DNA from: Deefgea piscis
GTDB taxonomy: Bacteria; Pseudomonadota; Gammaproteobacteria; Burkholderiales; Chitinibacteraceae
Assembly: GCF_013284055.1 (NCBI RefSeq)
Contig: NZ_CP054143.1
Span: 1,302,001 to 1,366,000, forward strand
Direction of reading: 5' to 3'
Length of the DNA: 64,000 bases
Position numbers and translations under genes: made by a program. Of the stretch, positions 11,592 to 23,207 are shown in pieces; the stretch's first letter is position 1, and every line of letters starts with the position of its first letter. The notes under the pieces are model-generated. The model worked only from the letters and a program-made list of their open reading frames with translations, had not been told where the DNA came from and searched no databases.

Positions 11592-12461
11592 ATGGCAAGC
11601 GGTAAAGAGATTCGTACTAAGATCAAAAGCGTAAAAAACACGCAGAAGATCACCCGCGCCATGGAAATGGTTGCCACGTCGAAAATGCGCAAGGCTCAAG
11701 AGCGTATGAAGGCGGCCCGCCCTTACGGTGAAAAAATCCGTAATGTGGCTGGCCACTTGAGCCAAGCTTTGGTCGACTATGAGCATCCATATCTCCAAAC
11801 GCGCGACACCGTCAAGCGGGTTGGCCTGATTATGGTGTCTTCGGACAAAGGTTTGTGTGGTGGCTTGAACACCAACGCCCTGCGTTCGGCTTTCAATAAA
11901 ATGAAAGAATTGCACAACAATGGTGTTGAAACTGTTGTAACCGCAATCGGCAATAAAGGGTTGGGTTTCATGAAGCGTAATGGCGCGAAGATTCTTTCTT
12001 CGGCCGTTGGTCTTGGTGATACCCCGCATCTGGAACAGCTGATTGGCCCGATCAAAGTGATGATCGATGCCTACGTTGCTGGTGAAGTAGACGAAGTACA
12101 CATCGTTTACACTCGTTTCATTAACACCATGAAACAAGAGCCAGTCATCGAACAATTGTTGCCATTAGCTAGCGAATCGTTTGAACAACCGAAATCTGCG
12201 CACAACTGGGAATACCTGTATGAGCCAGATGCAAAAACGGTGATTGATGATTTGATGAATCGTTACGTAGAGGCCTTGGTTTACCAAGCCGTAGCGGAAA
12301 ACATCGCATCAGAACAAGCGGCGCGTATGGTGGCGATGAAGGCTGCAACTGACAACGCTGACAATGTAATCGGCTCCCTGCAACTGCTATATAACAAAAC
12401 GCGACAAGCGGCAATTACGAAAGAACTTTCGGAAATTGTTGGCGGCGCGGCAGCAGTTTAA
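11592..12461 (+). CDS. atpG: ATP synthase F1 subunit gamma
   Basis: Central rotor shaft. The 289-residue product begins with the long helix [36 protein letters not shown], and ends with the C-terminal helix [17 protein letters not shown], both of which form the coiled-coil shaft. AAAGGA precedes the ATG. Length and motifs are normal. Confidence 0.98.
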   Translation: MASGKEIRTKIKSVKNTQKITRAMEMVATSKMRKAQERMKAARPYGEKIRNVAGHLSQALVDYEHPYLQTRDTVKRVGLIMVSSDKGLCGGLNTNALRSAFNKMKELHNNGVETVVTAIGNKGLGFMKRNGAKILSSAVGLGDTPHLEQLIGPIKVMIDAYVAGEVDEVHIVYTRFINTMKQEPVIEQLLPLASESFEQPKSAHNWEYLYEPDAKTVIDDLMNRYVEALVYQAVAENIASEQAARMVAMKAATDNADNVIGSLQLLYNKTRQAAITKELSEIVGGAAAV

Positions 12462-13877
<1,416 letters not shown>

Positions 13878-13888
13878 GGGGTTAAGCG

Positions 13889-14317
13889 ATGGCCATGAGC
13901 ATGCGTGTGGACGTAGTTAGTGCTGAAGAACTGATCTACTCTGGCTTAGCTGAGTTTATCTCAGCGCCTGCCGATAAGGGTGAGATTGGTATCTTGCCGC
14001 GGCACGCTCCGCTGTTGACCCGTATTCGTCCGGGTGCGATCCGTATTAAGATCGCCAACTCGAACGAAGATGATGTCATTCTGTTTGTTTCAGGTGGCAT
14101 GCTTGAAGTTCAACCGGATGTGGTAACAGTCTTGGCCGATACTGCGATTCGTGGTGCTGACATTGATGAAGCGAAGGCGTTAGAAGCTAAACGCCGCGCA
14201 GAAGATGCGTTGAAAAACCATTCTTCTTCGATGGACTTCGCGATGGCGCAGGCTGAATTGATGGATGCTGTAGCGAAACTTGCGGTAGTTTCTAAATTGA
14301 AACGCGGCGGCCACTAA
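13889..14317 (+). CDS. atpC: ATP synthase F1 subunit epsilon
   Basis: Rotor subunit and intrinsic inhibitor of ATP hydrolysis. The 142 residues hold the N-terminal beta-sandwich ([41 protein letters not shown]) and a C-terminal helical hairpin rich in Ala, Glu and Lys. Start at ATG 13889 with AAGGGG upstream. Nearby in-frame ATGs at 13895 and 13901 are possible but less well placed. Last gene of the operon, followed by a strong terminator. Confidence 0.96.
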   Translation: MAMSMRVDVVSAEELIYSGLAEFISAPADKGEIGILPRHAPLLTRIRPGAIRIKIANSNEDDVILFVSGGMLEVQPDVVTVLADTAIRGADIDEAKALEAKRRAEDALKNHSSSMDFAMAQAELMDAVAKLAVVSKLKRGGH

Positions 14318-14357
14318 TTATTGCAATTGAATTTGCAGTAATCGGATTGTAAAAATT

Positions 14358-14383
14358 AAAAAGGCAGCTTCGGCTGCCTTTTT
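14358..14383 (+). terminator. rho-independent terminator of the ATP synthase operon
   Basis: AAAAAGGCAGC, TTCG tetraloop, GCTGCCTTTTT. A stable UUCG-capped hairpin with flanking A and T runs, 40 bases after atpC. Confidence 0.92.
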
Positions 14384-14497
14384 GCTTTATTTACGTTTAA
14401 GTTGCTGGCAGATAACGCAATAAAGTCATGTCATGCTGTGCGTGAACCACGCTGAAGATTAGAATAGCGACAAACCATATATATTTAGGGATAAGTG

Positions 14498-15871
14498 ATG
14501 GCTTCTGCATTAAACGTGGTCATTTTGGCTGCAGGGCAAGGTAAACGGATGTACTCTAGTTTGCCGAAAGTATTGCACCGTCTTGCGGGCAAACCGTTAG
14601 TTCAACACGTTATTGATACTGCGCGTCAATTACAGCCGCAAAAAATGGTCATTGTGTATGGTCATGGCGGCGAGCAAGTGCAAAAGCAATTGGCCGATCA
14701 AACTGATTTAGCTTGGGCGTGTCAGGCTGAGCAGCTTGGTACAGGGCATGCCTTGGCGCAGGCCGTTCCACAATGCGTTGGTGGCATTACCCTGATGCTG
14801 TATGGTGATGTGCCATTAACGCGTTTGGCCACTATTGAAGCCTTATTGGCGGCAAGTGCCGATGGCAAAGTCGGTGTTCTGACCGATATTCTGGATGATG
14901 CAACTGGTTATGGCCGCATTGTTCGCAATGCAGCTGGGCAGGTGACTTGCATTGTTGAGCAAAAAGATTGCTCTGTAGAGCAAGCCAAAATCACTGAAAT
15001 GAATACCGGAATTTTGGCCTTGCCGACGGCGCGTTTGGCTGGATGGTTATCTGAGCTAAAGAACGACAATGCGCAAGGTGAGTATTATGCCACCGACTTA
15101 ATCGCTCTTGCCGTACGTGATGGTGTTGAAATTGCGACGGTGCAGCCCTTAGATCATTGGGAAGCAGAAGGCATTAATAATAAGCTGCAGCTCGCCAGCT
15201 TAGAGCGTATTTATCAAGGTGAAAACGCCAAAGCCTTGTTAACCGCAGGTGTTGGCTTGGCTGATCCAGCGCGGATTGACGTGCGCGGTACATTGACGCA
15301 TGGCCAAGATGTCTTTATTGATGTGAATTGCATTTTTGAAGGGCGTGTCGTTTTGGGCCAAGGTGTGAGTATTGGCGCACATTGCGTACTAAAAAACGTC
15401 ACGATTGCTGATGGCGCGGTGATTCATCCATTTTGCCATTTGGAAGACGCCGTGGTTGGCGCCGGTAGTTTGATCGGTCCTTATGCCCGTTTGCGACCTG
15501 GTGCGCAATTGGCTGCGCAAGTCCATATTGGCAATTTTGTTGAAATTAAAAAGTCGAGCGTCGAGCTCGGCTCAAAAATTAATCATCTAAGCTATATCGG
15601 CGATGCCCAAATTGGTGCTGGTGTGAATGTGGGTGCTGGAACGATTACTTGCAATTATGATGGCGTTAATAAATTCACCACAGTGATTGAAGATAATGTG
15701 TTTATTGGCAGCAATAATTGTCTGGTTGCACCCGTCACAATTGGTGCCGGAGCGACGACAGGTGCTGGCTCGGTGATTAGTAAAAATGCCCCAGCAGGTG
15801 AGTTGACGATTGCGCGCGCGAAACAACTGACATTGTCGGCTTGGCAGCGACCAAAGAAAATCGTGAAATAA
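14498..15871 (+). CDS. glmU: bifunctional N-acetylglucosamine-1-phosphate uridyltransferase / glucosamine-1-phosphate acetyltransferase
   Basis: Makes UDP-GlcNAc, the precursor for peptidoglycan and LPS. The N-terminal uridyltransferase half has the nucleotide loop [20 protein letters not shown]. The C-terminal acetyltransferase half is a left-handed beta helix with hexapeptide repeats ([52 protein letters not shown]). 457 residues, the usual size. A GTG at 14495 sits directly before the ATG at 14498; the ATG is chosen with TAGGGATAA upstream. Gene order atpC-glmU is common in proteobacteria. Confidence 0.97.
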   Translation: MASALNVVILAAGQGKRMYSSLPKVLHRLAGKPLVQHVIDTARQLQPQKMVIVYGHGGEQVQKQLADQTDLAWACQAEQLGTGHALAQAVPQCVGGITLMLYGDVPLTRLATIEALLAASADGKVGVLTDILDDATGYGRIVRNAAGQVTCIVEQKDCSVEQAKITEMNTGILALPTARLAGWLSELKNDNAQGEYYATDLIALAVRDGVEIATVQPLDHWEAEGINNKLQLASLERIYQGENAKALLTAGVGLADPARIDVRGTLTHGQDVFIDVNCIFEGRVVLGQGVSIGAHCVLKNVTIADGAVIHPFCHLEDAVVGAGSLIGPYARLRPGAQLAAQVHIGNFVEIKKSSVELGSKINHLSYIGDAQIGAGVNVGAGTITCNYDGVNKFTTVIEDNVFIGSNNCLVAPVTIGAGATTGAGSVISKNAPAGELTIARAKQLTLSAWQRPKKIVK

Positions 15872-15943
15872 ATAACTGGTAGATTGCAATAATTGGGTTT
15901 GAAGTACGGCCTAGCGATTGAGCTGGGTCGTAATGCTTAAATG

Positions 15944-15996
15944 ATGGGTATATTGCTGTAGTCATTTTAAATAAAAGACTCCATGTAAATACCCAT
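15944..15996. repeat. GTAT/ATAC palindromic repeat, copy 1
   Basis: 53-base imperfect palindrome between glmU and the UPF0149 gene. The outer eight bases ATGGGTAT pair perfectly with ATACCCAT, the middle is looser, and AGTC pairs with GACT near the AT-rich loop. It belongs to the seven-member family described in the findings. Confidence 0.75.
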
Positions 15997-16041
15997 AGTA
16001 AATCGGTGTATCGATTTAGTGTTTTACTCTTGGAGTACTGT

Positions 16042-16653
16042 ATGTCTTTATTACTTGACCAGCCACTGACTGATGAAGAACTCGATCAACTTGATCAATT
16101 TTTATATTCAGATGCAGTCGGCAAAGATGCGATGTCATTATCCATGCTACATGGCTACCTTACCGCAATTTTGATCGGCCCCGCTACCGTGATGCCTGGT
16201 CAATGGCTGGCTCAAATCTGGGATCGTCCAGAGGCTGCGATTTTTGCTTTGCCGGAAGGCGATGCCATCATCAATTTGGTGATGCGTTTATACAATCAAA
16301 TTGCCGATGAATTAGCGCAAGATCCTCCTGTTTACGAGCCGTTGCTGTATTGGGAAGATGAATCAATGCAAAATTCCAGCATTGAAGAATGGAGCTTAGG
16401 TTTCTGCTTTGGTGCAGGCTTAGCTGAAGAAGAATGGCAACCTTTGATTGACGAAGAAGAAGGGCAATTCATGTTTATGGCCATCATGAGTGGTTCGGAC
16501 GATGAAATGCGCGAAGATATGCTCAAAGAAGGAATTGATTTAGTCCGCCATGACAACGAAGTGGCGGAGCAAATTCCGGAAATGGTGATCGAAATTCGTG
16601 ATTTCTTCCGTGAAAACAATGAAACGTCGCGCAGTAAGCATCAATTGCATTAA
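16042..16653 (+). CDS. UPF0149 (YgfB/YecA-like) family protein
   Basis: A 203-residue acidic protein of the UPF0149 family: LTDEELDQLDQFLYS and MSLSMLHGYLTAILIGP near the N-terminus, and EEWSLGFCFGAGLAEEEW in the middle are typical. It lacks the C-terminal zinc-binding SEC-C motif seen in some YecA proteins. Biochemical role is not settled. The open frame begins at 16006, but the ATG at 16042 has TGGAG upstream and begins at the family start. Codons are ordinary for the window. Confidence 0.8.
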   Translation: MSLLLDQPLTDEELDQLDQFLYSDAVGKDAMSLSMLHGYLTAILIGPATVMPGQWLAQIWDRPEAAIFALPEGDAIINLVMRLYNQIADELAQDPPVYEPLLYWEDESMQNSSIEEWSLGFCFGAGLAEEEWQPLIDEEEGQFMFMAIMSGSDDEMREDMLKEGIDLVRHDNEVAEQIPEMVIEIRDFFRENNETSRSKHQLH

Positions 16654-16697
16654 TTAACACAGATATAAGCCCAAACCGATGCATGATTTGGCCGATA

Positions 16698-16719
16698 TGG
16701 CAGCAGCATGCTGCTGCCA
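16698..16719. other. 22-base perfect palindrome in the ychF upstream gap
   Basis: TGGCAGCAGCA joined to its exact reverse complement TGCTGCTGCCA, with no loop and no T run after it. It sits 45 bases past the UPF0149 gene and about 145 bases before ychF. It could be a cruciform, a protein site or a weak terminator; the missing T run argues against the last. Confidence 0.5.
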
Positions 16720-16863
16720 ATTGAGCACAAGCCAATGATTGATCGAGGTATTTTTTGGTGAATAAGCGGTTTTGCTTGCTGATGCGCGCCAATCGGTGCT
16801 CGCATCAGTTAAAATTGATGGTTTAGTATTTATTGGGCGGCGTCGCCCAGCAAGGAATGATTC

Positions 16864-17955
16864 ATGAGTCTCAAGTGCGGCATTGTTGGCTTGCCCAACG
16901 TCGGTAAATCTACGCTATTTAATGCATTGACCAATTCAGGCATTGAAGCAGCTAACTATCCATTTTGCACCATTGAGCCGAATGTCGGCATCGTTGAAGT
17001 GCCAGATCATCGTTTAGCCGAATTATCCAAAATTGTTAATCCACAAAAAATTCAGTCGGCGATTGTTGAATTCGTTGATATCGCCGGTTTAGTCGCTGGT
17101 GCGAGTAAAGGTGAGGGTTTGGGTAACCAATTCTTGGCCAATATCCGCGAAACTGACGCGATTGTGAATGTGGTGCGTTGTTTTGAAAACGATAACATCA
17201 TTCACGTTGCCGGCCGCGTTGATCCAATCGATGACATTATCGTGATTGGTACCGAATTGGCTTTGGCCGATATGAATACGGTCGAAAAAGCCATTCAGCG
17301 TGATGGTAAAAAAGCGCGCTCCGGTGATAAAGAAGCATTGGCATCGATCGCCGTATTGGAAAAACTCTTACCGCATCTGAACGAAGGCTTGCCAGCGCGC
17401 TCACTGAAATTGTCCGATGACGAAAAAGCCGCGATCAAACCGTTGTGCCTGTTGACGATCAAGCCAGCAATGTATGTTGCCAACGTAGCCGAAGATGGTT
17501 TTGACAACAATCCATTACTCGATAAAGTAAAAGCCCACGCCGCGCTTGAAGGCGCACCGGTCGTTGCCGTTTGTGCATCCATCGAAAGCGAGATCGCTGA
17601 ACTGGATGAAGCAGATAAAGTTGAGTTTTTAGAGTCGCTCGGTCAAGACGAGCCAGGTTTGAATCGCTTGATTCGCGCCGGTTACGAATTACTCGGCCTG
17701 CAAACCTATTTCACTGCGGGTGTGAAAGAAGTTCGCGCATGGACCATCCACAAAGGCGACACCGCACCGCAAGCGGCTGGCGTGATCCATACCGATTTTG
17801 AGCGTGGCTTTATTCGTGCACAAACGATTGCTTACGAAGATTTTATCGCCTACAAGGGTGAGCAAGGAGCCAAAGAAGCCGGCAAGATGCGGGCTGAAGG
17901 CAAAGAATATGTGGTAAAAGACGGTGATGTACTTAATTTCTTATTTAACGTTTAA
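16864..17955 (+). CDS. ychF: redox-responsive ATPase/GTPase YchF (Obg family)
   Basis: Universal P-loop protein that prefers ATP and binds ribosomes. The 363-residue product has G1 GLPNVGKST (residues 8-16), G3 [19 protein letters not shown] and a C-terminal TGS domain (FFTAGVKE-like [20 protein letters not shown], ending [12 protein letters not shown]). The ATG at 16864 follows AAGGAATG. Full length. Confidence 0.97.
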   Translation: MSLKCGIVGLPNVGKSTLFNALTNSGIEAANYPFCTIEPNVGIVEVPDHRLAELSKIVNPQKIQSAIVEFVDIAGLVAGASKGEGLGNQFLANIRETDAIVNVVRCFENDNIIHVAGRVDPIDDIIVIGTELALADMNTVEKAIQRDGKKARSGDKEALASIAVLEKLLPHLNEGLPARSLKLSDDEKAAIKPLCLLTIKPAMYVANVAEDGFDNNPLLDKVKAHAALEGAPVVAVCASIESEIAELDEADKVEFLESLGQDEPGLNRLIRAGYELLGLQTYFTAGVKEVRAWTIHKGDTAPQAAGVIHTDFERGFIRAQTIAYEDFIAYKGEQGAKEAGKMRAEGKEYVVKDGDVLNFLFNV

Positions 17956-18003
17956 TGAATGTCATTGAACTGAAACAATATTGTAATAATATGGAGGCAT
18001 TAA

Positions 18004-18270
18004 ATGAGCCGTACTGTTCAGTGTGTCAAATTAGGCCGTGAAGCTGAAGGTTTAGATTTTCCACCGCTACCGGGCGAGCTGGGCAAGAAAGTATATGAAC
18101 AAGTTTCTAAAGAAGCTTGGACTGCTTGGGTGAAGCACCAAACGATGCTGATTAATGAAAATCGTTTGAGTTTAGCTGATCCAAGTGCACGTAAATACTT
18201 GCAACAGCAGTTGGAAAATTACTTCTTTGGTTCAGGTGCTGATGCCATTCAAGGCTACGTACCACAGTAA
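18004..18270 (+). CDS. yggX: probable Fe(2+)-trafficking protein YggX
   Basis: Small cytosolic protein protecting iron-sulfur clusters against oxidative damage. 88 residues with the family start [20 protein letters not shown], the segment [14 protein letters not shown] and the tail [17 protein letters not shown]. The single Cys near the N-terminus is the conserved one. GGAGG precedes the ATG. A hairpin follows the gene. Confidence 0.95.
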   Translation: MSRTVQCVKLGREAEGLDFPPLPGELGKKVYEQVSKEAWTAWVKHQTMLINENRLSLADPSARKYLQQQLENYFFGSGADAIQGYVPQ

Positions 18271-18282
18271 TTGTTTGATCAC

Positions 18283-18304
18283 ACAGGCCGCATTTGCGGC
18301 CTGT
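18283..18304 (+). terminator. probable terminator after yggX
   Basis: ACAGGCCGC, loop ATTT, GCGGCCTGT: a nine-base perfect stem 12 bases past the yggX stop. The T run is weak (TGTGCTTT), so termination may be partial. Confidence 0.6.
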
Positions 18305-18380
18305 TGTGCTTTAAAAGCGTTGCATAAGCTGAGTTAGAAGCTGATTCAATTGACCTCAATCGCCATCAAAGAGCGCTGCC

Positions 18381-20459
18381 ATGACTTACAAACCCGCCGA
18401 CAATCAACTCTTGCTCAATCGTGAATTGGGTTTACTTGAATTTAACCGCCGTGTTTTGGCACAAGCCGAGGACGTGCGCAATCCACTTTTGGAGCGCTTG
18501 AAGTTTTTGTGCATTGTGTCGAGCAATCTGGATGAGTTTTTTGAAGTCAGAATGGCGTGGTTAAAAGAAAATATTCGGCACAATCCTTCTCGGCTGTTGC
18601 CAGAAGGGATTACGCCACATCAAGCTTTTGAATTGGTCACCAAAGAAGCGCACGATTTGGTTGAACGACAATATCGAATTTTGCGCGAAAATGTTTTTCC
18701 AGCAATGGAAACGGAAGGGATTTATTTCTTTCGGCGTAGTTTATGGACTGAAGCGCAGCGGGAATGGGTTAAAAATTATTTCTTCCGTGAATTAAAACCC
18801 ATTTTGACGCCGATTGGTTTGGATCCTTCGCATCCATTCCCACGTTTATCTAACAAAATGCTCAATTTTATTGTTGAGTTAGAAGGCCCTGACGCCTTTG
18901 GCCGCAATTCGGGCATCGCGATTGTTCAGGCGCCACGTATTTTTCCACGCTTTGTCAAAATGCCAGACGAAATCTCTGGCACTCAGCATGGTTTCGTCTT
19001 TTTATCATCGATTTTGCACGCACATATTGATGAGCTATTTTCTGGCATGCATGTCCTTGGTTGCTATCAATTCCGTGTAACGCGCGATTCGGATGTATCG
19101 GTGGATGATGAAGACATCAAAGATCTGCGCGCAGCGATTGAAGGTGAGCTATCGCAACGCCCTTATGGTGATGCAGTTCGCTTAGAGTTGGCTGATAATT
19201 GCCCACGGCATTTACAAGACTTTTTGTCGTCGCAATTTGGCTTGCTGCCAGAAGACATTTACCGAGTGAATGGGCCGGTGAATTTGGTGCGTTTAATGCA
19301 AGTACCAGACCAAGTTGATCGTCCGGATTTGAAATATATCCCGTTTATGCCGGGCATTCCGCCTGAGCTACGCAAACAGGCTGATTTTTTCTCTGCGATT
19401 CGGCACAGCGATATTTTGTTGCACCATCCCTACCAAAGTTTTACGCCCGTTGTGGATTTGCTACAGCAAGCAGCACGTGATCCGCAGGTCGTTGCCATTA
19501 AAATGACGATTTACCGAACTGGCGCTGAGTCGGTCTTGATGGACGCGCTCAAAGAGGCGGCAATTCGCGGTAAAGAAGTCACCGTGGTGGTTGAATTGAT
19601 GGCGCGTTTTGATGAAGAAGCCAATATCAATTGGGCTGCGAAGCTAGAAAGCGTCGGCGCCCATGTAGTGTATGGTGTGTATGGTTATAAAACGCACGCC
19701 AAAATGCTGCTGATTGTTCGTCGTGAGGAAGGTCGCCTGCATCGCTACGCTCACGTCGGGACAGGCAACTATCATCCACGTACTGCCAAGCTCTATACCG
19801 ACTTTGGCTTGTTAACCGCCAATGCCGATATTACCAGCGATGTGAATGATGTGTTTATGCAGCTGACCGGTTTAGGTTTGGCGGGGGATCATCACGCACT
19901 GTGGCAGGCGCCATTTACGCTGCATAGCCAATTTATCGCCGCCATTGAGCGCGAGATTGTGCACGCCAAGGCTGGGCGTAAAGCGGTGATTATCGCCAAA
20001 ATGAATTCGCTGCTTGAGCCCTCGATTATTGATAAATTGTATGAGGCTTCTGGCGCAGGCGTCACGATTCACCTCATTGTGCGTGGTGTATGTGCCTTGC
20101 GTCCTGGCTTGCCTGGGGTTTCTGAAAATATTCGAGTTCGTTCTGTGATTGGTCGCTTCTTAGAGCATCATCGTGTGTTTTATTTCCTCAATGATGGTGC
20201 AGAAGACGTGTATTTATCCAGTGCCGATTGGATGGGGCGTAATTTATTCCGTCGTATCGAAATCGCATTTCCGATTTTGAACCCCAAAGTGAAGCGTCGT
20301 GTAATTCGTGAAAGTTTGCGGCCTTTCTTGGTGGACAATACGCAAGCTTGGGAAATGTTGTCCGATGGTCGCTATCGCCGTAAATTGGCGCGTGGTGGCA
20401 AAATCCGTTCGGCACAAGCGCAGTTACTCGCTGATTTAGCGGCGGGAACGCGGAATTAA
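18381..20459 (+). CDS. ppk1: polyphosphate kinase
   Basis: Membrane-associated enzyme that reversibly makes polyphosphate from ATP. 692 residues, standard for Ppk1: N-terminal helical domain with ELGLLEFNRRVLAQA and SSNLDEFFEVRM, and phospholipase-D-like C-terminal domains with the autophosphorylated His region YKTHAKMLLIVRR and YAHVGTGNYHPRTAKLYTD. The final catalytic block contains YLSSADWMGRNLFRRIE. sixA follows after three bases in the same direction. Confidence 0.97.
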   Translation: MTYKPADNQLLLNRELGLLEFNRRVLAQAEDVRNPLLERLKFLCIVSSNLDEFFEVRMAWLKENIRHNPSRLLPEGITPHQAFELVTKEAHDLVERQYRILRENVFPAMETEGIYFFRRSLWTEAQREWVKNYFFRELKPILTPIGLDPSHPFPRLSNKMLNFIVELEGPDAFGRNSGIAIVQAPRIFPRFVKMPDEISGTQHGFVFLSSILHAHIDELFSGMHVLGCYQFRVTRDSDVSVDDEDIKDLRAAIEGELSQRPYGDAVRLELADNCPRHLQDFLSSQFGLLPEDIYRVNGPVNLVRLMQVPDQVDRPDLKYIPFMPGIPPELRKQADFFSAIRHSDILLHHPYQSFTPVVDLLQQAARDPQVVAIKMTIYRTGAESVLMDALKEAAIRGKEVTVVVELMARFDEEANINWAAKLESVGAHVVYGVYGYKTHAKMLLIVRREEGRLHRYAHVGTGNYHPRTAKLYTDFGLLTANADITSDVNDVFMQLTGLGLAGDHHALWQAPFTLHSQFIAAIEREIVHAKAGRKAVIIAKMNSLLEPSIIDKLYEASGAGVTIHLIVRGVCALRPGLPGVSENIRVRSVIGRFLEHHRVFYFLNDGAEDVYLSSADWMGRNLFRRIEIAFPILNPKVKRRVIRESLRPFLVDNTQAWEMLSDGRYRRKLARGGKIRSAQAQLLADLAAGTRN

Positions 20460-20462
20460 TCG

Positions 20463-20924
20463 ATGGATTTAATTCTATGGCGACATGCAGACGCAGCAGA
20501 AGGCCCAGAAGATCAGGCGCGGCCACTCACGCCAAAAGGAATTAAGCAGGCGAAACGAATGGCCGCTTGGTTGCGAGTGCAGCTTAAAGACGTTGCCCAA
20601 TACCGATTAATTTGTAGTGAAGCGATTCGTAGTCAAGCCACGGCACGTTATCTACGTGCGGATGCGGAAGTGGATCGGCGGATTAATCTAGGCGGCTTTA
20701 ACGCCGCCTATTTAGAGCTGGCACATTGGCCTCGAGATATCGGCAAAGTGGTGGTGATGGTCGGCCATCAGCCGCATATTGGCCAAGTGGCCTCGCTGCT
20801 ATTAACGGGTAAAGAGCTCGATTGGCATACACGTAAAGGTGGCATTTGGTGGATTCAACGCCGCGTGATTGATGGTCGAGTTAAGTATGTACTCAAGGCG
20901 GCATTGGGGCCGGAGTTAGTTTGA
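20463..20924 (+). CDS. sixA: phosphohistidine phosphatase SixA-like
   Basis: Histidine phosphatase of the phosphoglycerate-mutase-like fold. The 153 residues carry the RHG-type motif LILWRHADA at the N-terminus and the second catalytic His in VVMVGHQPHIG. Known SixA proteins dephosphorylate phosphohistidine domains. It directly follows ppk1, whose intermediate is a phosphohistidine, a pairing seen elsewhere, but a functional link is only inferred here. Confidence 0.88.
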   Translation: MDLILWRHADAAEGPEDQARPLTPKGIKQAKRMAAWLRVQLKDVAQYRLICSEAIRSQATARYLRADAEVDRRINLGGFNAAYLELAHWPRDIGKVVVMVGHQPHIGQVASLLLTGKELDWHTRKGGIWWIQRRVIDGRVKYVLKAALGPELV

Positions 20925-20929
20925 AAGAC

Positions 20930-20955
20930 AAAAAAGGCGGCTTAGCCGCCTTTTT
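20930..20955. terminator. bidirectional terminator between sixA and hemY
   Basis: AAAAAAGGCGGC, loop TTA, GCCGCCTTTTT. Flanking A and T runs let it work for both converging units. Confidence 0.92.
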
Positions 20956-20976
20956 GCTGTCGATGAACTATGCCAA

Positions 20977-22167
20977 TTAGCTGAGCGCAATGCTTAAGCT
21001 GGCACGGTAATGTAAATTGGCTTCTTCGGTATGCTCGAGTTGATCGAGCAGTCGCGCTAATTCAGCATGTGCAATGGCGGTCGGTTTAACGGCAATGCTC
21101 GCTTCCAAATAAGTCTGTGCCTTGCCCCATAGCTCGCGCTGATAGCATAAACGTCCCAAAGTCAGTAATAAGCGATGATCATTCGGGTGTTGTTTGAGCC
21201 ATTGTTCCGCCTGTTGTAGCTGTGCGGTTAAAGCTTCTGCGCGCAGCCCAAGCAAGCCATATTGCTCGAGTAATTCACTATTCCATTCGGCATCAATGGC
21301 GGCGGCCAAAGTGTCGCGAGCGAGTGTCGGTTCGCCTTGCTCTTGATATTGCGCTGCGATGCTGGCGGCTAATTGTGGGTTAAGTCTTTCGGCCTCGGGG
21401 ACTTTGCGACTCCAATCTTTTAGCTCGCGCACGCTCATTGGATGTTGGCGTAATTGTTGCTGATACGCAGCAATTCGAATGTGATTGGCTTGCTCGGCAT
21501 CGAGTGCGTCGCTGCGCGTTAATTGTTCAACCAGTTTTAGTACCGCATCTGGATTACGTTCACGCTGGCGTAAGCGCAATTCGATTTTCATTGCGGCAGT
21601 GAGTTTAGGGTTGATTTCTCGCGCCGCAGCGATGGCTTGACTGGCTTCGTTGTAGCGGCGCTCATCCAAGTAAAGTTCAGCCATCGACATTAATGTTGCT
21701 AAATGTTGCCCACCAAGGCGAGTTTGCAATTGCTCAAAATAAGCATCACGTTTGGCGTAATCACGAATTGAATGCGCAGCACGAGCAGCCAATAAACCAT
21801 TTACGGCATAGGCGGCATCATTGGGGCTGGCTGCAAAAGCTTCGCTAGCGAGTCGTTCTGAGCGTTGAAAACGACCTTCATAAAATGCTGTGCGTGCATC
21901 GCGTTCGAGTTGCACCGAAGCAATTTCTTGTTGGCGTAAGCGATAGCGGCGCACGCGCTCGGGTAAGCCACCCAGTTCGGCCAACATCCGCAGACCCAAA
22001 TACAGCACGATTACGCTGCCAATCAATAGCAGAATGAAAATATTGAGAGAAATCTCAAGCCGCCAAGGCGGTAAGAAAATCAAGGCGTAGCCGCTATTGA
22101 CTTGGGCAAAGAGGGTTAAGCCAACGGCCAGTGAAAATAAGCCAATAAACCAGATTAAGAATCTCAC
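20977..22167 (-). CDS. hemY: heme biosynthesis-associated TPR protein HemY
   Basis: Inner-membrane TPR protein encoded beside heme genes in proteobacteria; not the Gram-positive coproporphyrinogen oxidase of the same name. The 396 residues start with two membrane helices (FLIWFIGLFSLAVGLTLFA and LNIFILLLIGSVIVLYLGLR), followed by helical TPR-type repeats such as AMAELYLDERRYNEASQAI and TLGRLCYQRELWGKAQTYLE. The start overlaps the hemX stop by four bases. Exact role is unclear, with coordination of heme enzymes proposed. Confidence 0.92.
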   Translation of the reverse strand: MRFLIWFIGLFSLAVGLTLFAQVNSGYALIFLPPWRLEISLNIFILLLIGSVIVLYLGLRMLAELGGLPERVRRYRLRQQEIASVQLERDARTAFYEGRFQRSERLASEAFAASPNDAAYAVNGLLAARAAHSIRDYAKRDAYFEQLQTRLGGQHLATLMSMAELYLDERRYNEASQAIAAAREINPKLTAAMKIELRLRQRERNPDAVLKLVEQLTRSDALDAEQANHIRIAAYQQQLRQHPMSVRELKDWSRKVPEAERLNPQLAASIAAQYQEQGEPTLARDTLAAAIDAEWNSELLEQYGLLGLRAEALTAQLQQAEQWLKQHPNDHRLLLTLGRLCYQRELWGKAQTYLEASIAVKPTAIAHAELARLLDQLEHTEEANLHYRASLSIALS

Positions 22168-23201
22168 GGATTGGCCCTCTCGGCAGTCGTGCGTGCATTG
22201 CGTACGGCAGCAAGGCTAGCACTTAAATCTGGCATAGTGATCGCGAGGGGGTGCGTTTGTAGTTGGCGCAAAACCTTAATTGCATTATCAGTGGCCGGAG
22301 CGCGGGCATCAAAAAATTGCTGTAAATAACGCTCAGTGGCTTTGAGGTCGCTGCGAAATGCCGTTTCGTTACGTAGTAATAATGCGGCGCGCGCATTGAG
22401 TAGGCGCAATTTAATATTTTCGCGCAAAAAGAAACCTTGCTCAGGGGATAACAAGATTAGATCGGGTTGATCGATGCGGCGAATTTGAATCAGTTGCTTC
22501 AGTTCATGCCAAATTTCAGCGCCAAGGCGCTGCGCGGCATTGTGCTGCGTGTTGGCTTGATGCGCCGGTGCGATATTGTGTCCGGCATCCACAATCAGCG
22601 GCAATTGATCAACACTATCAATAATGCTATTGAGCTTGGCGGTAATCCCAATCACATCCAGATAGGGCGTACCTTTTAAGGTATTGATGTCTTTGGTTAG
22701 TGCTTGGCGAACGCTAATGAGCTCAGGGCGATTTAGCTGAGCCAATTGCACATCAATATTATTTAACGCGGTTAATGCGCTATTGATATCGCCAGCAATT
22801 TGTAATTGTTGGCTGGCAAAAGACAGCATTTGCTCGACTTCAGCCAGACTATGCAAGGTTTCACCTCGGCTGAGGTTATCGTACATATTATTGAGCGCTT
22901 CTTGTCGCGCACTGGATTCAGCTTGCTTGTTTTCTTGAATATCAAGGCGCGAGATAATTTTTTGCTGTGCTTGGCTGGACTGTAAGCTCGATTGGCGTAG
23001 CTCTTGCTGCAATTTATTATTATTTGCCAGTTCACGACTCAGTTCTAGCTTGAGTGATTCCATTGCGTTTTGCTGGTATAGCCAAGCGCCTGCGCTGGCT
23101 AAAATGGCCACAATCGCTAATATCAGCGCGGGTTGCGGCATCGCACGGCGTGGCGTGGTATTCAGTGCCGCAGAAAAAGTATTTGGATTGTCTTGATTCA
23201 T
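22164..23201 (-). CDS. hemX: HemX family membrane protein
   Basis: 345-residue protein with one membrane helix (PALILAIVAILASAGAWLYQ, about 24-43), a coiled coil rich in Gln, Glu and Ser, and the HemX domain that follows. Often annotated as uroporphyrinogen-III C-methyltransferase, but no SAM-binding methyltransferase motifs are visible, so that name should not be used for this protein. It lies between hemD and hemY and overlaps hemY by four bases. Confidence 0.9.
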   Translation of the reverse strand: MNQDNPNTFSAALNTTPRRAMPQPALILAIVAILASAGAWLYQQNAMESLKLELSRELANNNKLQQELRQSSLQSSQAQQKIISRLDIQENKQAESSARQEALNNMYDNLSRGETLHSLAEVEQMLSFASQQLQIAGDINSALTALNNIDVQLAQLNRPELISVRQALTKDINTLKGTPYLDVIGITAKLNSIIDSVDQLPLIVDAGHNIAPAHQANTQHNAAQRLGAEIWHELKQLIQIRRIDQPDLILLSPEQGFFLRENIKLRLLNARAALLLRNETAFRSDLKATERYLQQFFDARAPATDNAIKVLRQLQTHPLAITMPDLSASLAAVRNARTTAERANP

Positions 23202-23207
23202 CGGGCT

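Noticed and set aside
22164-23201. Naming the hemX product uroporphyrinogen-III C-methyltransferase
   Set aside because: No SAM-methyltransferase motifs; it is a membrane-anchored HemX protein with a coiled coil.
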